A stretch of DNA of 64,000 nucleotides from Tubiluchus corallicola (Eukaryota; Priapulida; Priapulimorpha; Priapulimorphida; Tubiluchidae). Shown here piece by piece: positions 14,701 to 29,700 of this stretch. How positions within the stretch are numbered: position 1 is the stretch's first letter; every line of letters begins with the position of its first letter. Location: positions 124,001 through 188,000 of the forward strand of contig JAQGDQ010000006.1 in NCBI GenBank assembly GCA_030141605.1, written 5' to 3'. Both the position numbers and the translations under genes were made by a program. The notes under the pieces are model-generated. The model saw nothing but the letters and a program-made list of their open reading frames with translations, had not been told where the DNA came from and made no database searches.

Positions 14701-17700
14701 ACTGTTAGATCTTTACGTTTATGCTCCACTTTTCAAACTTCTTAATTCTATTCTCTTAATTGCTTTGATGCTTATTGCTTTACTCTTGTAAGTCACAAGG
14801 ACTATCGGCTGATTACTGTACCTGCATCTTTCACTGTTAACTGATTTAAGCATGAAAGCTTGAAACAAGAGCTTCAAAAGGAAACCTTCAGACAAGTGAT
14901 TAAATGTTTAGCTTTCAGAAATTCTTGGGTAACTTTCAATGCAAAACCGCTATGCTAGTGTATTAGAGCTTGATAAACGTACCTGCTTACAAACAAAACG
15001 GTACTTAACACGATTGTTTCTACATATATTATAGTGCACAAAAGGGAAATAAAGATGGCATAAAAGTAGAAAAGGCTGTTTGGGCACATACAAATGTCTT
15101 ATTTTAAGTATGTGAAGGAAAAATATTGAGTCACTTATGTTGAGTTATTTGAGTCAATTACCGACAGTTTCCTGTACATTTGAATAGAAGCGACCCGTAC
15201 CATGCGTTTTTGAGTCAATTAAGCAATTGCATCTATTAAATGTGAGTCTATTAAGCGGCGCCTACTGTAAAATGCAAGAGAGGCAATGTACGGAGCCTCA
15301 AAAACTTTTTTAAGATTTGTACGTCATTCAAATAACAGAATAACATTTCTAGGTGCATTTGTAGGCTTTTTAGTATGAAAACAGAAATATACAAAACTTT
15401 GTCAAATAAGAAAAAACTTTGAGATGGAAACAAAGTTACCAACAGTCAAAGTCACAAACACACCACCGCAAAAATGACCTAATAAAAGTTCAAAGGCCAA
15501 CCATGAAAATCTTTACATGTGAAAGAACTTAAACAAAAGAATTATGGCCCTATGAATTAACAAATAATATATGGGCAAATAACCACAAAACAGACAAAGT
15601 AAATATAATACATACCTCAAACAAATGATGTCTCTGCTGTACAAGTTTCAATGCTGCAATTCTTTCTTCATCAGTAGGCAAGGGTGCAACATCTAATTGA
15701 AAGGCAGATCTGCTAATTGGTGCACGAAACTCTGGAGTTGTTAACTGTTTTTTAAGTGGTGGTTTTACTCTGTCTTTAGATTTATACTCGGACGTTGTCA
15801 TTAATGCACTTGGCGCTTCCACAGATTTTCTTTTATCAAATGGCTGAGTTGAATGTTTTGTTACATTCACAGAGGACGGAATGCGACCACTATTTTTTAA
15901 ATCTTCATCTGTTACTGGCAAACCAAGAAACTGTCGTCGAGCAATTGACGGAGAACGGGATAATTGTAAAACACCCGTTCCACTTTTTGGAACCATTCCT
16001 GCCTGCAAAGTTACATCTTTTTCTTGTAAGTTCTCAGCATTTAACAATCCGGCATTAAGCAAAAAAGCCCGTTTTGCCGCTTGTATAGCAGACCGCCCAC
16101 TCTGCACACCATTCTGCACCCAAGGTGCACAAATAGTTCGAGACGACTTCGTTTCTTGACTTTGAGCAACTATGTTTTCATGTATTTTACTCAAACTTGC
16201 TGTATAACTTGACCGTTTATTGTCTGTTGGCACAGATAAATAGGTATCAGATTTATACTTTGTATCATCGAAATTACTCATGCATAGTTGATTACGACTT
16301 AACTGTTCAGTATTTATAAGTTCTTCATAAGATGGTAAGGGTTTCAATCCGGATGAAGAATGAATACTGTCTAAACTTGCACTGTTTGTGGCCAGCTTTT
16401 TGGTACCAAGTCCAGTAGTCCGAGAAATTGAAGGGTCTGACACTATGGATGTAACACTAGGTGAGTCGTGCAGTGGCTCCCCTGATGTCATGAACTCTTT
16501 CGACAGGAATGGAGCAGGGTAATTAGATAGAGAAACTGGTAGAGTTGTTTGCACATTCTCTGACTGATATAGCTCCTGAGGTTTCCGAGCAGTGGTCATG
16601 GGCGCAACGGGTACACTAACAGTTCTGGGCTTAGGTTTCTCCGCTACCTTTGAGCTACCAAATAAAGGGGCAGTGGCTGATCGACCATACCTCTGCTGAT
16701 GCCGCCTTTGCAACTCTGGATCATTACTCGTTGCTAAATGAAGAGCATCCTGAGCTCTATGAGCTTCAGCAGAGTTTCTACCATAAATGTTTTCCACTGC
16801 TTGTTTTAAGTAAGCTCCAGCAACATCTCTTGCAGAGGGGACTTTAATTTTCACATTATCTATCCCTTCTGTCGATTCACTCAGTTGTTTTAAGCGCTCT
16901 TGTGAACGACGTATACCTTCATTACCCATTGCCGCTCTCTTAGGAGGAGTTCCAACATGACTAGGTTGCTTATCGGCAATTAGTACATTGCCGGATACTG
17001 GTTTACTAACAGTGTCTTTTTTCGCCGTCGAAATGGCAATATCAGACTGATCCTTAACAGGACAGAATGATGACTGTTTGGGAGGATCCACAGGTTTGAA
17101 CATATTCATAGGTGGTACAGGATAATATTCACTTTCCGGTCTCGCTGGAGATGGCACAAGGTTAGAAGTGGACAAAGCAAGTCTATCTAATGGCTGTGTT
17201 GTAGATGTAGAAAATCCCAGGGTTGGTGGAGCATGGCTTGACTGGCTCCTTAATAAGGGGTTATCAGAATATCCTATAACAACAAAAAGTTGATATGCAA
17301 AGTTGATCACACATGATTATAACGCATACATAGCAACAATGCAGTATTAAGCATCAAGGAAACTTTAAAAACATATGATCTATAGACTGTCACATTAATT
17401 TTTAAAGAACCTGCAGCTTGGGCATTAGAATTGAGCTACTGTCACTTACACATATCATATGAGGTGAAAAGATGACTAAAAAATTATGGGGATAGCCTTT
17501 TAGCCAAACATTCAAGAATTACTGGCAGAAGAACTCACTATTGGCATTACGAAGAGTAATTCCCTGTCAAACACACCTCTTTTATGTTTATTTAATCATG
17601 ATAAGATGGGAGGGTCCTAAGTAACAATATGTGGACCACCTGTTTACATTGAATCAATCAAATCAATCAATTAATAGAGAGTAGACCTATTAGACATCAT

Positions 17701-20700
17701 AACTTCGTTTTGTAAGATGTGGCATTAAAAGTAAAGTACAATATTGGAGCAGATTAGTGTAAGAATAACAAATGTGGAATATGGGAACTATGTCACAAAG
17801 TTTCTAAAACACTTAAAAGTCAAACTGAGCGTAGCACAAGAATGCAAACCACTAAAGGAAGACCGGATGATTGTTTAGACTCAGTCTCATTTTAATTTAC
17901 TGTCCAAAATATACATTTTCTTGTATGTGAAAGTTAGCAATTGCTTATAATATTTGAATAATTAGCTATGGCAGGCATCTCCCTGCGCGTCAAGCACGTT
18001 TGCGTAAGTGTTACTGGTTCTACATCATATGACATCAGAAACTAACACTGCAGTTCATGATCATGGTTATCACGGTACCGCCTTCTATTTATCGGCCACG
18101 CGAACGTAACAAAAAGGCGTCATTACCAATCTTACTAGATTCACTGAGGCACGCATAGCTTTGAAAGTTTAACGAAATTTGAGCATCCGAGGTAATTATT
18201 ATTTAACCTAAGCTTTGATTTAAAAAAGCTATTGTAGCTTTCAATATTTTGGAGCATTCTTTATTCTGAACTAATGCTTACACAATCATCCGGTTTTCCT
18301 TTAAGTGAACTGACTACTTGCAATATGTATGTCTAAGCTTAACTCACAACGTTAAATTAGTCAGCAGTAATTAACAATAGTAAGGTATATGTGTAGTTCC
18401 ACATATATAAAGTGCACATAATGAGCTAGTAAAATATAGCAAAATTTTTGCTCAGCTCGAATCTGTTTGGTGGGAAGTTCTATGAGCAAAGAAAATTTTG
18501 GTTCAAGAAGTGAAAAATTTTAATGAAAAATACTGTTTAAAAATATGAGCCTAAAATATTTATTAATTATAAAATATATTTGATTAAAAATCGAGATGCC
18601 TTTAATTATGAACACCAGATCGCAGTTGTTTGCTGTAGTCATCCCAAATATTTATTTTGATATATCATATCATGATTTCCAGGTATTTACCAGACATTCC
18701 GGAACTACTTCCTCGATCATCATCGTCATCTGTTGGCGGATAACGTCGTCCATCTTTTGTATAAAAAAAACTGCTTTGACGAATTTTGCTGGCTTGATGT
18801 GCGTAAGGAGCTGGGCTAATTGAATAGAGGGCGGGGCGTACTTTATGCCGCGTTTTTGGTGGTGACAATGAAACGGACTCCTTGTGGTTTGCTGAAGGAG
18901 TAGGCACTGGTAAGCTGACTTCTGTCCTATACCTAGAACATATCAATATCTACAATATCAGACATCTGATATAAAAAATTCTAACAAAGCTAACAATGGG
19001 TATAACAACAGGTGTAGCTAAGTTTCTAAAAACGAAGAAAAACATAGAAAACTAAAAGTAAGCAAAAACTGTAAATAAATTTTCTACTTACGAAGTAGTG
19101 GCCCATAATTCAATATAAGTTTACGACAAGTCACATAGAACAGGCTTAGTTTTGCAATGCTGTGACAAACCATATATTATTTACGATATTTTTTGGTTAC
19201 TTGTTTGTCATCTTTTTATTTCACAATCAAGTTGTTTGCAGTATTAGCTGTAGTACTTGCTATTGCAATCTATTTGCATTTCAATAGTCACATTATTGTA
19301 TTATTAGCCTAAATAGTATAGTAGTGCCTTATGACCACCCCTGGTCTTGTGGTTGTGTTCTTGAATACCTGATATACAAGTGGCTTCGTTCAAATGTGTG
19401 AAATCCGTACAGGTATGTAGTACATGACGCATACTTTGCAGCTATAGCCAGAGACGTGCAACTTGAAAGTCAGTCGGACGTTATTGAAAGACTTAGGTCA
19501 CGTAAAATGACCATCGTCATGACCATTGGATTGCTGCCATCAAGAGTGCATCAGCATTTGCACCTGCTATGCCCACCTCCCCTCTCTATTACTGAACTAG
19601 GAAATATGTTTGCTCATTTGTGGTACGGTGATTGATTGTTATTATTGACCTATGTGTGCTCTACTGGTTAGCGTTTGTTAAAGTCGGTTTAATAAATTTT
19701 GTTATACAGCTTACTAATTAGTTTTTGCATTCTACCTCTCACTAAACAGCTCATTGAGACTCCTAGGCTCGGGTTGCCCATAACCGACTCCAGCATTCTA
19801 ATGGTAAATTATCGGACACTATAAAACCTCTGAACCACGTGTTACACCTCATTTATAGGGCAATCGTACCGGTCATTCATGACTTTGAGAATCAGAGTAC
19901 GTTGCCTATAAACATGACATCACGCATGCACTTAGCAAGCTATGTCCTACATTTTAAGAAGTAGAGAGTTGTTAAGACTGCTCTGATAAACAGATTAACA
20001 TAGGACTTCTTTAAGAAAAATAAACTGTGATTATTTCAAGCTGTGCTTAATGCACATACAATTTTATTTTTAGTCAAACATTTTGATTTTAAAATAAGCA
20101 CGTCTTAAATCATTGCAAGGACAACACACACTTATTTTGTGTTTGCATGAAAACCAATTTTACAATGAATTTAGTATAAAAAAACTTGATACTTATATTT
20201 TCTGAACACATAACTTAATCTCTTTTAAGTTAGACAGAAATAGAAAACAGATATAAAAACTTCATTTACGTATAATTAGGCAGGTGATATGAGATGACTA
20301 CTGCACAGACGGTACTCTTCAAAGTGTGTTCAATTAGCTGATAATTATAACTAAAAGTAGACTGGAATAAGGCAAATTTCGTGAAAACTGATATAAAATA
20401 CATCCACAGTAAGAAAGTAACCGCAGATCTTCAGTAAAAAATGCAGTTAAAATCATCTTGAAAGACGTATTAGTAACTAACTCACCTTGCTGGTTGGGGC
20501 GCAGCTGGCTCGTCACTTGCTCTTGGTACAGCCGCTTCTGGTGGAAACAATGATGGCCGTGGTACAGAAGGAGGAAACAGTGAACCACTGCTCAGACGAG
20601 GAGTGCACAGACTTGGAGGGCTAGGAATGTCTGTTGAAGTACCAGCGTATGCATCTTGAGCTTGATTGTAGGCTGACTTTGGATATGCCTAAAATAACAA

Positions 20701-23700
20701 AACAATAAGAAAATAAAAATAATCTAATAAAAACACCAACAAAGTAAACACATTGCCACAATATATCCAAATAAAACAGCCATATTAATCAATATTAAAT
20801 TGGGAGTTACAGTTTGCAAAAAGATTAAAACCCCAAAAAATCGCATCTCCTGCAATTTGCAACATATAAATTCTCTAGTAGCAGATGTAGCATTGTGTAT
20901 CTATTGCAATCATTTTCAGTTCGTCACATAAATTTTACTGACGGATTGAACATTTTATTTGTTTACAGCACATTTAGGCAACTGACTGATTGCATTGTTC
21001 GACCTGCATGAATGCGTGAAATACAAAAACAAACGTGGTTCAATGTCCAAGACCAAAAAATATACATTATATGCTGCTCAGTACAGTTGCATTACATCCC
21101 ATTATAATCATAAGGAAACTTTTTCACGGAACTCAACTTTTTTGTCACATCAAAAATGCTCACAAACTCAAGTTATTTAACATGCAGAACTAACTCATAA
21201 TTCAGCATAGGCGATCTAGCAGATTCACAGAAAGCGTTTGTACATAAGAGCAAGTAAGGCACAACTGAGTATCTGCTCTATCTCAGCCAAGTTTTGAAAG
21301 CTTGGACATTTTTACCATCCAGCCGCCTGCCATAATGGAGCTGCATAGTTTGGAAAGCAGTTCAACTTCACTACTTCAACACGAAACAGGTGCGCCTAAT
21401 TATGTGGCCCAGTCATTCCAGCTATTCCATGTGCGCTGCCACTATTTCTGGCTGGTGTTGTTGTTATTCAATCATTTGCTCCTTTATTGCTACGGACGCT
21501 ACAGGAAAATCCGGAATAATCCAGTAGTTTAAAATAATTTTCAACACTGACAAATTGCAAAACTAAAAGCTCTGAGACATAAAGCTCGTATCATTTCCAG
21601 TGAGTTTTAACATACACTGGGAGCACACATTTGTATAGCCATGCTCGCTATGAATCAAACCCGAAGGACCCTCAGCAATCAATTACTGACAAAAAGTAAT
21701 CGGTAATCACAATTACTTGAAATCGGGGATATGTTCAGCACTATAATCCTACTACAGGTAGTTGTCGACTTACGACCACAATCGGTTCAGGCGAGTTTGT
21801 CGTAAGACAACTTGGGTGCAAGCAGGACCCTTACATGTTTAAGTGGTGCGCCTCTACACGTAAGACGTTGTGTATGAAAGTGCACTAGGTATGGTGTTGC
21901 ATATGGATGAATTTAAAATTAATTTGCTTAAAAAACAGAAAGAAATATGAGTTACTTTTGCAGTTGTGGTCTCGTTGTAAAGTCAAACAGACGTAAGTCG
22001 TATTGGTCAAAAGTCGATGACTACCTGTATCTGGACAGATTTTCAGTATCTGAGAAACTTTTAACAACTAAAAATCAATCTTTCAATGATTTTGCCAAAA
22101 AGTTTCTAATTATAATCCTGTAGTATAAAAAACAAGCTTCTGAAATCGCATGTGAACTTGCTTCTGCAAAAATGCGGGTTTTAAATAAATACAAGTTTTA
22201 AAAAAGTACTCTTTTAGACTCGTCATGATCATAAACGGTAAGTCAAAATTCTCTTTGGGTCTCAAAAAGTCGTTATTTTTTTCTTTCAGAAGCTTCCACT
22301 CCTCACGGACTTAATCAATATAAAATTTAGTTAAAAAGAGAACGGAGTTATATTTGTTGTGCAAGCATAGTTGCTAACCTTGCTCGAATGTTTAGTGCAT
22401 ACTTGTTTACAGCTTAAGTCACGTAAAGAGTTTTCAGGCACACCAGATATTAAACTTTAAAACTGTACCTTCTAATTCACGGCAAACCAGCACCTAAATT
22501 ATGCACCATACACACAACTGCTAGCCACCAACCTATGCACTAAAGCAGTGCATTCGCAAATAATGAAGCCCCGGTTCACTGACAGCATTACAAAAATTTA
22601 CCAAAAAATGTCGAGATATGATATGAGCATGGCAGACTTCCTTGATGGCGAAAAAAGCATAGCCAGTAGCAGTAAGATGTAACACGAGCAGATGTTTAGG
22701 TGAAGAAGATGGGACAAGTGTTGAAGTCCATGTACGAGTTAAGACATAAAAAAACCAACTCCATCATCTTTAGAAATTCATGGTATCACTTCTAGATATC
22801 ATAAAGGCACATAGAGTTTTGCGCCCACATATCATGTTCGGCTGTGCTCCAAAAATAAACTACATACACCAAAATTACCAAGACTAGAAAGACATCGTAG
22901 GGGAGGGTGAAACAATGCTGTTAGTGGCTTCAAATGGAATTCACTGGTCAGAAAGTGGAATGCTAGGCATGTGACAACACATGTGTGTAGCTTTCCGGTG
23001 GAAAGAAACATAGAGTAGAGTAAAATATGAGCATCACGGACAAAATATGTGTACAGTATGATTGGCAAATATGAAAGATGAAGTAAGAGTATTGAAAAAC
23101 TTGAAAACCAATTGAAGATTTCAGACAACCTATTAACAAAAAAAGTCTGCTACAGGCTACTGTTGACATAAATTGCCCAGAACACAGTAGGTGGCTGAAA
23201 CATTGCAAACAGTTTATGTAAGAAAGCACGATGCATGCAGAGCTATTGCCGTTGGTACATGGAGCTCAGCTTAGCAATGAACAGCTGTTAACTTGAGTTC
23301 GTATCCGATACTGTGCCAGAAACCACATTCTATTTGGAAACGCTAAGCTATGTTTGTCAAGCTAAAATTTCAGCCTATACATTTCACAAACAACTCGTTA
23401 AAATTGCAGCCAGATTTTTTTTCACATTTACCCCAGTGTGATTACTGGCTGAAGCACAATTCATGACCAACATGTAAATGATATTGCTGCTTATTAACAT
23501 ACACAGGTTTAGTAGTAATAACAATGCTCATCATATAAGACTGAGGAAAAACAGATAAATATTTTCTTTAAAGACATCGTTTGGCTTAAGCTAATCAGCT
23601 GGAATATGCTAAGTTAAGGTAGGAATGTTTTCATGTTAATTACTATTAGCAGTCCAGTTACAAGTACACAATAGTTCTTTCACTACGTTAAAATATTTAA

Positions 23701-26700
23701 TGTTTAAACACCATGCATGCTATCAATTGCTTCAAGAGCCTCACAGCTTGATTATTTATGTTCAAACGAGTATCAAAGTAGCACCGATGTCTCTAAACTT
23801 ACCATCTGTAGAATGTCTACGTCCTTGGGAACAACAAGTAAGGTTAAATCTGATTGGCTGTAAAAACAAAAACATAGCACTATTTCCAGCAGTAAAACTA
23901 TAAATTCTGAATAAGATCATTGTTTGACAAAACTAACCATGTTTGTTTACAATAGGCTAAATAACTTTTATCTGTACTTTTCAGTACTTTTCTTTTATTG
24001 TTCTTCAGAATTAGGCAGCTACTGACGAAAATAAATAATCATTAAAACTTAAGTGAGCATCACAACTACAAAATAAGCCAACTTTCACTTACAAGTACAT
24101 CTATATCCACAAACATGTTGCGAGTTTTTTTTTTTCACAAAAAATGCAATATTCGTTTAATGTAAAAATGCATGAATAATATTTTATAAAAGCATTTAAA
24201 ATACAAGGTAAATACATTAGCTACAGTTGCCTTACAAATTTCTAAACACGTGCTAAATTTCAGAAATTTTAAGAAAAAAGGAAATTATGTAAAAAATACT
24301 GGAATTCCAGAAACATGCAGCCATTTAACACTGCTAAGTAAAAGAGGTGGTCTCTTTACACAGCATCTTACAAGAGAGAGCGGTAAATGGACAATCTGTT
24401 ATGAAAGATTTTTTGTAACACTTTTTATGTTTTTCTATATACACTGCATGCATGTCTTAAAAACAATTTTTATTACTTTACTTGGTATCTCAGAGATCGA
24501 AGTATTATAATCAAGGCTTTACAAAAGTCTCTCACAAAAATTACTACGTGTTAAGACGATTAACAGTAAAATTACTAAATAGACCCTGAATAGTACAGGA
24601 ACGGGAACAAGACAGTTTAGTCATTATACTTTATTTATTGCATATCAGTCTTTTACCCATATTTTTCTGTTATTGTAAACTATGCAGACATTAGTAAAAG
24701 AATTTACTACAATTACTCACCAAGATTGTATTAAATCAATGACTTGTGAATAAGTCTTGCCTGTCACCGTTTCATTATTCACAGACAGAATGCGATCTCC
24801 AGTTTTTAGGCCAGCAATATCAGCTGGACCGCCATCCTTTACTTGCTTCACAAATATGGTATCAACTGGCTCCAAGTCGCTTAACCTGTCATGCCTTTTC
24901 CGCCGTGCAGCACCTAGAAATAAAGCAATTTTATATATATTTCAGTTCCCAAAACATGAACAATCAATGATTTGCATGTAAATATTTTAAATTACATAAA
25001 CATTTTCACTTTTTAGGCGAAATAAAAAACAAACAGCTCTACAACAGTTACTGTTCTCACTTTTATATTGTTAATTATCTGCTTACTTTCCCAAACTATG
25101 GTTGTTTCTGACAAAAAATAGGTTAGACAGTAGCAACCAGATTAACAATTTCGTAAAAAAAAGTACGCAACCTTCGCACCTTAAAGGCTGGTTAAGTTTT
25201 AAGCACAATCGTCTGTCAAAAACTAAATTACTGAAAGCACAAAATAAAGGAAAAAAACACTTACCATCTGGAGCATCATCATCCAAATTATATCCTTTTC
25301 TCTTTCCCTGTAAAATATTTGTTACAATAAAACAAATGTTTAAAAAAGGGGGCAGCTAGCTGACCAATTGAGCCTTTTCCCTTAAAAACATGAAACCTGG
25401 CACTCGATTAACATTTGACAATACAAAGATTTTTAGTCCGATGGCCACCTAAAATCGTTTCACGTGAGGTGGCTACCTTGGATTTAAAAAGTGCCACAAT
25501 GACAGGCAGGTTATTATGAATATCCAAGCATCAATATCTACATTTTTAAAGCCAAGGAATCTGACGGTATTATAAATTTTTGTGCATATGTAGCAACTAC
25601 CTTTCAACCCAATATGGCCATCATCAAGAGCTTATTTTTGAAATATATTTGCAATATAGACCAGAAGACAATCCTGAAGGGCGTTCTTTTCCAGAAGTGG
25701 GCAATATAGCCAGTCTTATCAGTTTGACTAATGTGAATCCAACAAACTGTTGCCAGCTTGAAAAAATTAGTGGAAAAAGGGCCAAAAAAGCAAAAAACGG
25801 CCTCCAAGTTTTTACCACACACTGTTGCCACACAAAATGAAATTACGCCGATATTGCTAATCTGCTTACGCGTTTCAGAAGTTCACAATACACAGTTTTT
25901 GACCCTCTTCTGGTAATTTTTTCATACTGGAAACATTTTTTCCAGAATATGCACAATCAAACTGATTGGCTGCTCACTTGTAGAAAAAAATGCCTCAAGA
26001 TAAGTTCCATTTTTCTGAAAATGTGTCTAGTAGTATATTATAGAGCAGAAAATATATCAAACTTATTCCTGTATTTCCATAACGATTCAAAGAAACACAT
26101 ACTAATATTTGTTACAGTCACCATCACATGTGCAAAGTGCAGTAAAAGAGGAAGTGCAGAGTTCTTGCACTGGCAATATCCAGTACATCCCATATGCACT
26201 TCACCAGTGCAGTAAAAGAGGAAGTGCAGAGTTCTTGCACTGGCAATATCCAGTACATCCCATATGCACTTCACCAGAATTTCCAGTGAATTTCCCTCCT
26301 CCTTTCAACACGAGACTGAGATTAATCCACAAACTTCATGTACTTTGCCATCTTTAGTTTAAAAAACATGAACAAAACCGAATAACCCTTTCTTGGCAAC
26401 AACTAAAGAACAATTAAGACTGTTTTACAACATCTACTCCAGTTTCTAACAAGCTCCAATGTTTTTTTATTCTTGGGTTCCTTTGGCAACCCCATAACAA
26501 ATTCTGGCTGCACCCCTGGGAGCTGGAACACGTGGTTTAGCTTAGCTCCAAAATTCCTGTCACTTAAGTCATTCTCTTCATTAGCATGAATAATAGCACA
26601 GTTTTCTCTCAATACACTTGATATCTCTACTACTCCAACAAATGTTGTAAAAATTATGCTCTAGATCAGGGGCGTGCAAATTATCTGACTAGCGGGGTCA

Positions 26701-29700
26701 CATTAAACTTTCCCACAATTCCTGCGGGTCGCATACAGTTTGGTCAAGGAGCCAAGAATAGTAGGACCTAATAACGATTTTTTGCATCTGATCTGCACAC
26801 ATCATTACTACTGCAAGCAAGGAAAACTATTCTACAAAGTATTAAAATTTATATTAAAAACCATAGATTTCATCTTTCATGTCGGATAGTGGTAATTTTA
26901 TTACAATGCATATTAGTACAGTGTATCACACAGTCTGTGTAGTACAGTGCATATTAATCTGTCTTGAAACACCCGATGTTCTTCTTCAATCTTCTTTTTT
27001 AACTTATTCATGATTCTGATCTATAAGAACACTACACCTGATGAAACAGCCACTGGCCGAGGCATGTACTACTGAGAATAAGCAGAAACTAAAATATGGG
27101 AATTTGCATCAAAAATATGATTACAATTATAGAGTAACTTCTACAATTCTATATTATTTTCAGTTGGTAGAAAGTTGAATTGACTGATTAGGCAGAGAGT
27201 GATTGAGCACACCTACAAACTACCTGATCAATAATTCAGAAATTCATTGAACAGGTAAATTATTTACCAAGGACTGGTAAGCTGACTCTGGAGGATAGAT
27301 GATGAAGTGGCGCAGTGTGAACCCAAATCCACCAGCAGTCCTTCTGACGTTTACATTTCGCGGCCGTGGCCACTTGCTAGCCATCATCGTTTCCTCATCT
27401 TCACCAGCCTGAAAAGGTTTAACCATTTAGCCAGAGATATTGCAAAACAAAATGGACAAATTGTAAATTAAGACGACTAGATGTCTACAAATGAATAAAC
27501 TTGTAAACCTAAAATATATTTATAATTTAAAGAATGCTAAGTACTATGCATTTCGGTGGTGTTCACTTGAAAAAAAGTCCATTACCTCTAGTAATAATGA
27601 TCTAAACGTGTTACAGTGTTACAACAAACAAATGTTAGGGGCTTTGTACATCATCTGAGCTGAAATGTGGCAAGCATTATTCATGGCGTTTACTGCATTG
27701 CAATTACATCTACAATTGAAATTTCTCATAACCCAGAATTTTACCTCTTTTAAGACATATTAAAATGACACATTACCTCTGTTAAAACATGTAATTAACT
27801 TGCCCTTAGTTTGTTGTTCGAACATATTTTAAAATGATTATTATTACATTATCCTCGAAATTTATATATGCAACCGTACCGCTAAATGTTACACACATAA
27901 TGTAGTTTAAGGTATAGTACTTGTTGATTTGAAGTGATTTCAGTGACACACATACGGCCAGTGGTAAAATTTGTATTATTACATAGTAAACCAGTCGGCA
28001 TTCCTTCAACATAACCACAACCCCTCACAAAGCATAGTTTTAAAAAAGTAGGTTTAGGTTTATAATTAACAATTCATTTGTAAATGTTGTTAATGGCACA
28101 CGAAAAATGGAAGCACTTTCATTCAATAGCCAGCATTACAATGCTGGCATTACAAAGTTGTTCATTACTATGATTGTAATTTTTTTGATCGCAAACGGTT
28201 TGTGTCGGTCGGGATGTACATTGTTTAGTTACAATAGAAATGGAGCAAAATGTTGATTCTTATCAACAACGATAGTCTACATAATACGTACAATTTTGCC
28301 CAATTTCAGATAATATTAAAGGTACACACAAATGCAAGAGTTGAAACTGTCAACTTGTATTAAAATGACATTAATCATAAGGAAAAACAGTTGCTATTTG
28401 CAGACCTCTCACCGCTATAACCATTCTGACCAGCCTCTAATTTTTATTGTTTGTATAATAACTGCTTTTATAAGGAAACATAGTTCACTTATTTTTGAGT
28501 TCCCTAAGAGGAAATGCCACTAAAGTTGGATCAGCCATGACAGGGTAAATTACAACGATTTTTGTTTCCTGTCTGTAATAATGCAGTTAATGGCCCCCTA
28601 AAATTATACACTAATACGTCTAAATATAAACCGTTCCAGCCATACATGGATAACATAAAAGCACAGTAGTCTACACAGTTACCTGAGAACCGTGCAACTT
28701 ATTAAACAAACTTTCAATAAGTTACAAAAAATTTAATAAATCAATACAAGGTGTGAAAGCGGGCAAATGATGCGTATGCGCAACTATAACTTTTTTTATT
28801 TGTTGCAAGTACATGTACTGGTTTCTTTAAGTAACAATCTAGTGCCTCAACTTTGAAACCTAACTGCAAAAGGTTTTTCTTTTATGCTACATATTAGAAG
28901 AAATATCAACAAGATGCGTTTAGCACTAAAAATATAAATAGATTTTGCGGTTAAAATAAGGCCGTTCAGTCAAATACTAAGTGATTATAAGAAGTGTGTC
29001 GCATTCTGTTTACGAAATCTTCGGTGTTTTGACATGAATCTGTAAGAGATAACATCGACCTTGTAACCAGGAAAGCGAACATGCAACAGCTCCCATCACT
29101 CAAATACCACGTCAATGTTCACAGTTCGTGCTGGTCTGAGTTAGGCAAGTCCCATGATGAACGACTGAACGCACTTCCCCTGCATGAGAAGCTCTCGACA
29201 TTAAAAGCAGATCAAAGAACTAAATAAGAAGAAAATGGCCCATTAGATGAGCTAGCCAACCAATTTCAAACAACAGCAGTTTTCCAAAAATGCGTGACGA
29301 CAATTGAAAAATGTTGAAAAGTATGATGATACATGCCCTGCAAGTGCATCAGATATGCAGCACTCCAAGTAAGATAGGAACATTTGGATTACGTTACTAT
29401 CGCTCTCGTACGACATTCAGTCAATTATACATTTCAACATTTGCTATAGCCCTAAGAAAAATAGATAAAGTCAGCCTTGTCAACTCAACCTATGAAACTA
29501 TGGAACTCCGTAAAATATTAATAAAAATGAAGAAATTATTACTCGGTGCTTTGGGCAGTTTATTACCGCTCTTATGCCGTTATGCGTACTAAGATTACAA
29601 AAACGAATTCAATTTGTACATGTAATATTAAGCATGGAGATGAACGGAGAATTTCAAAAAAGTGCTAAACAAACATGTACAGCTTTGTTAAAATGTTTGA

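Noticed and set aside
22832-23229. Two overlapping minus-strand frames of 88-98 codons
   Set aside because: Translations are Leu/Ser/Cys/His-rich low-complexity in different frames, inside an intron of the same strand's gene. No exon signals.
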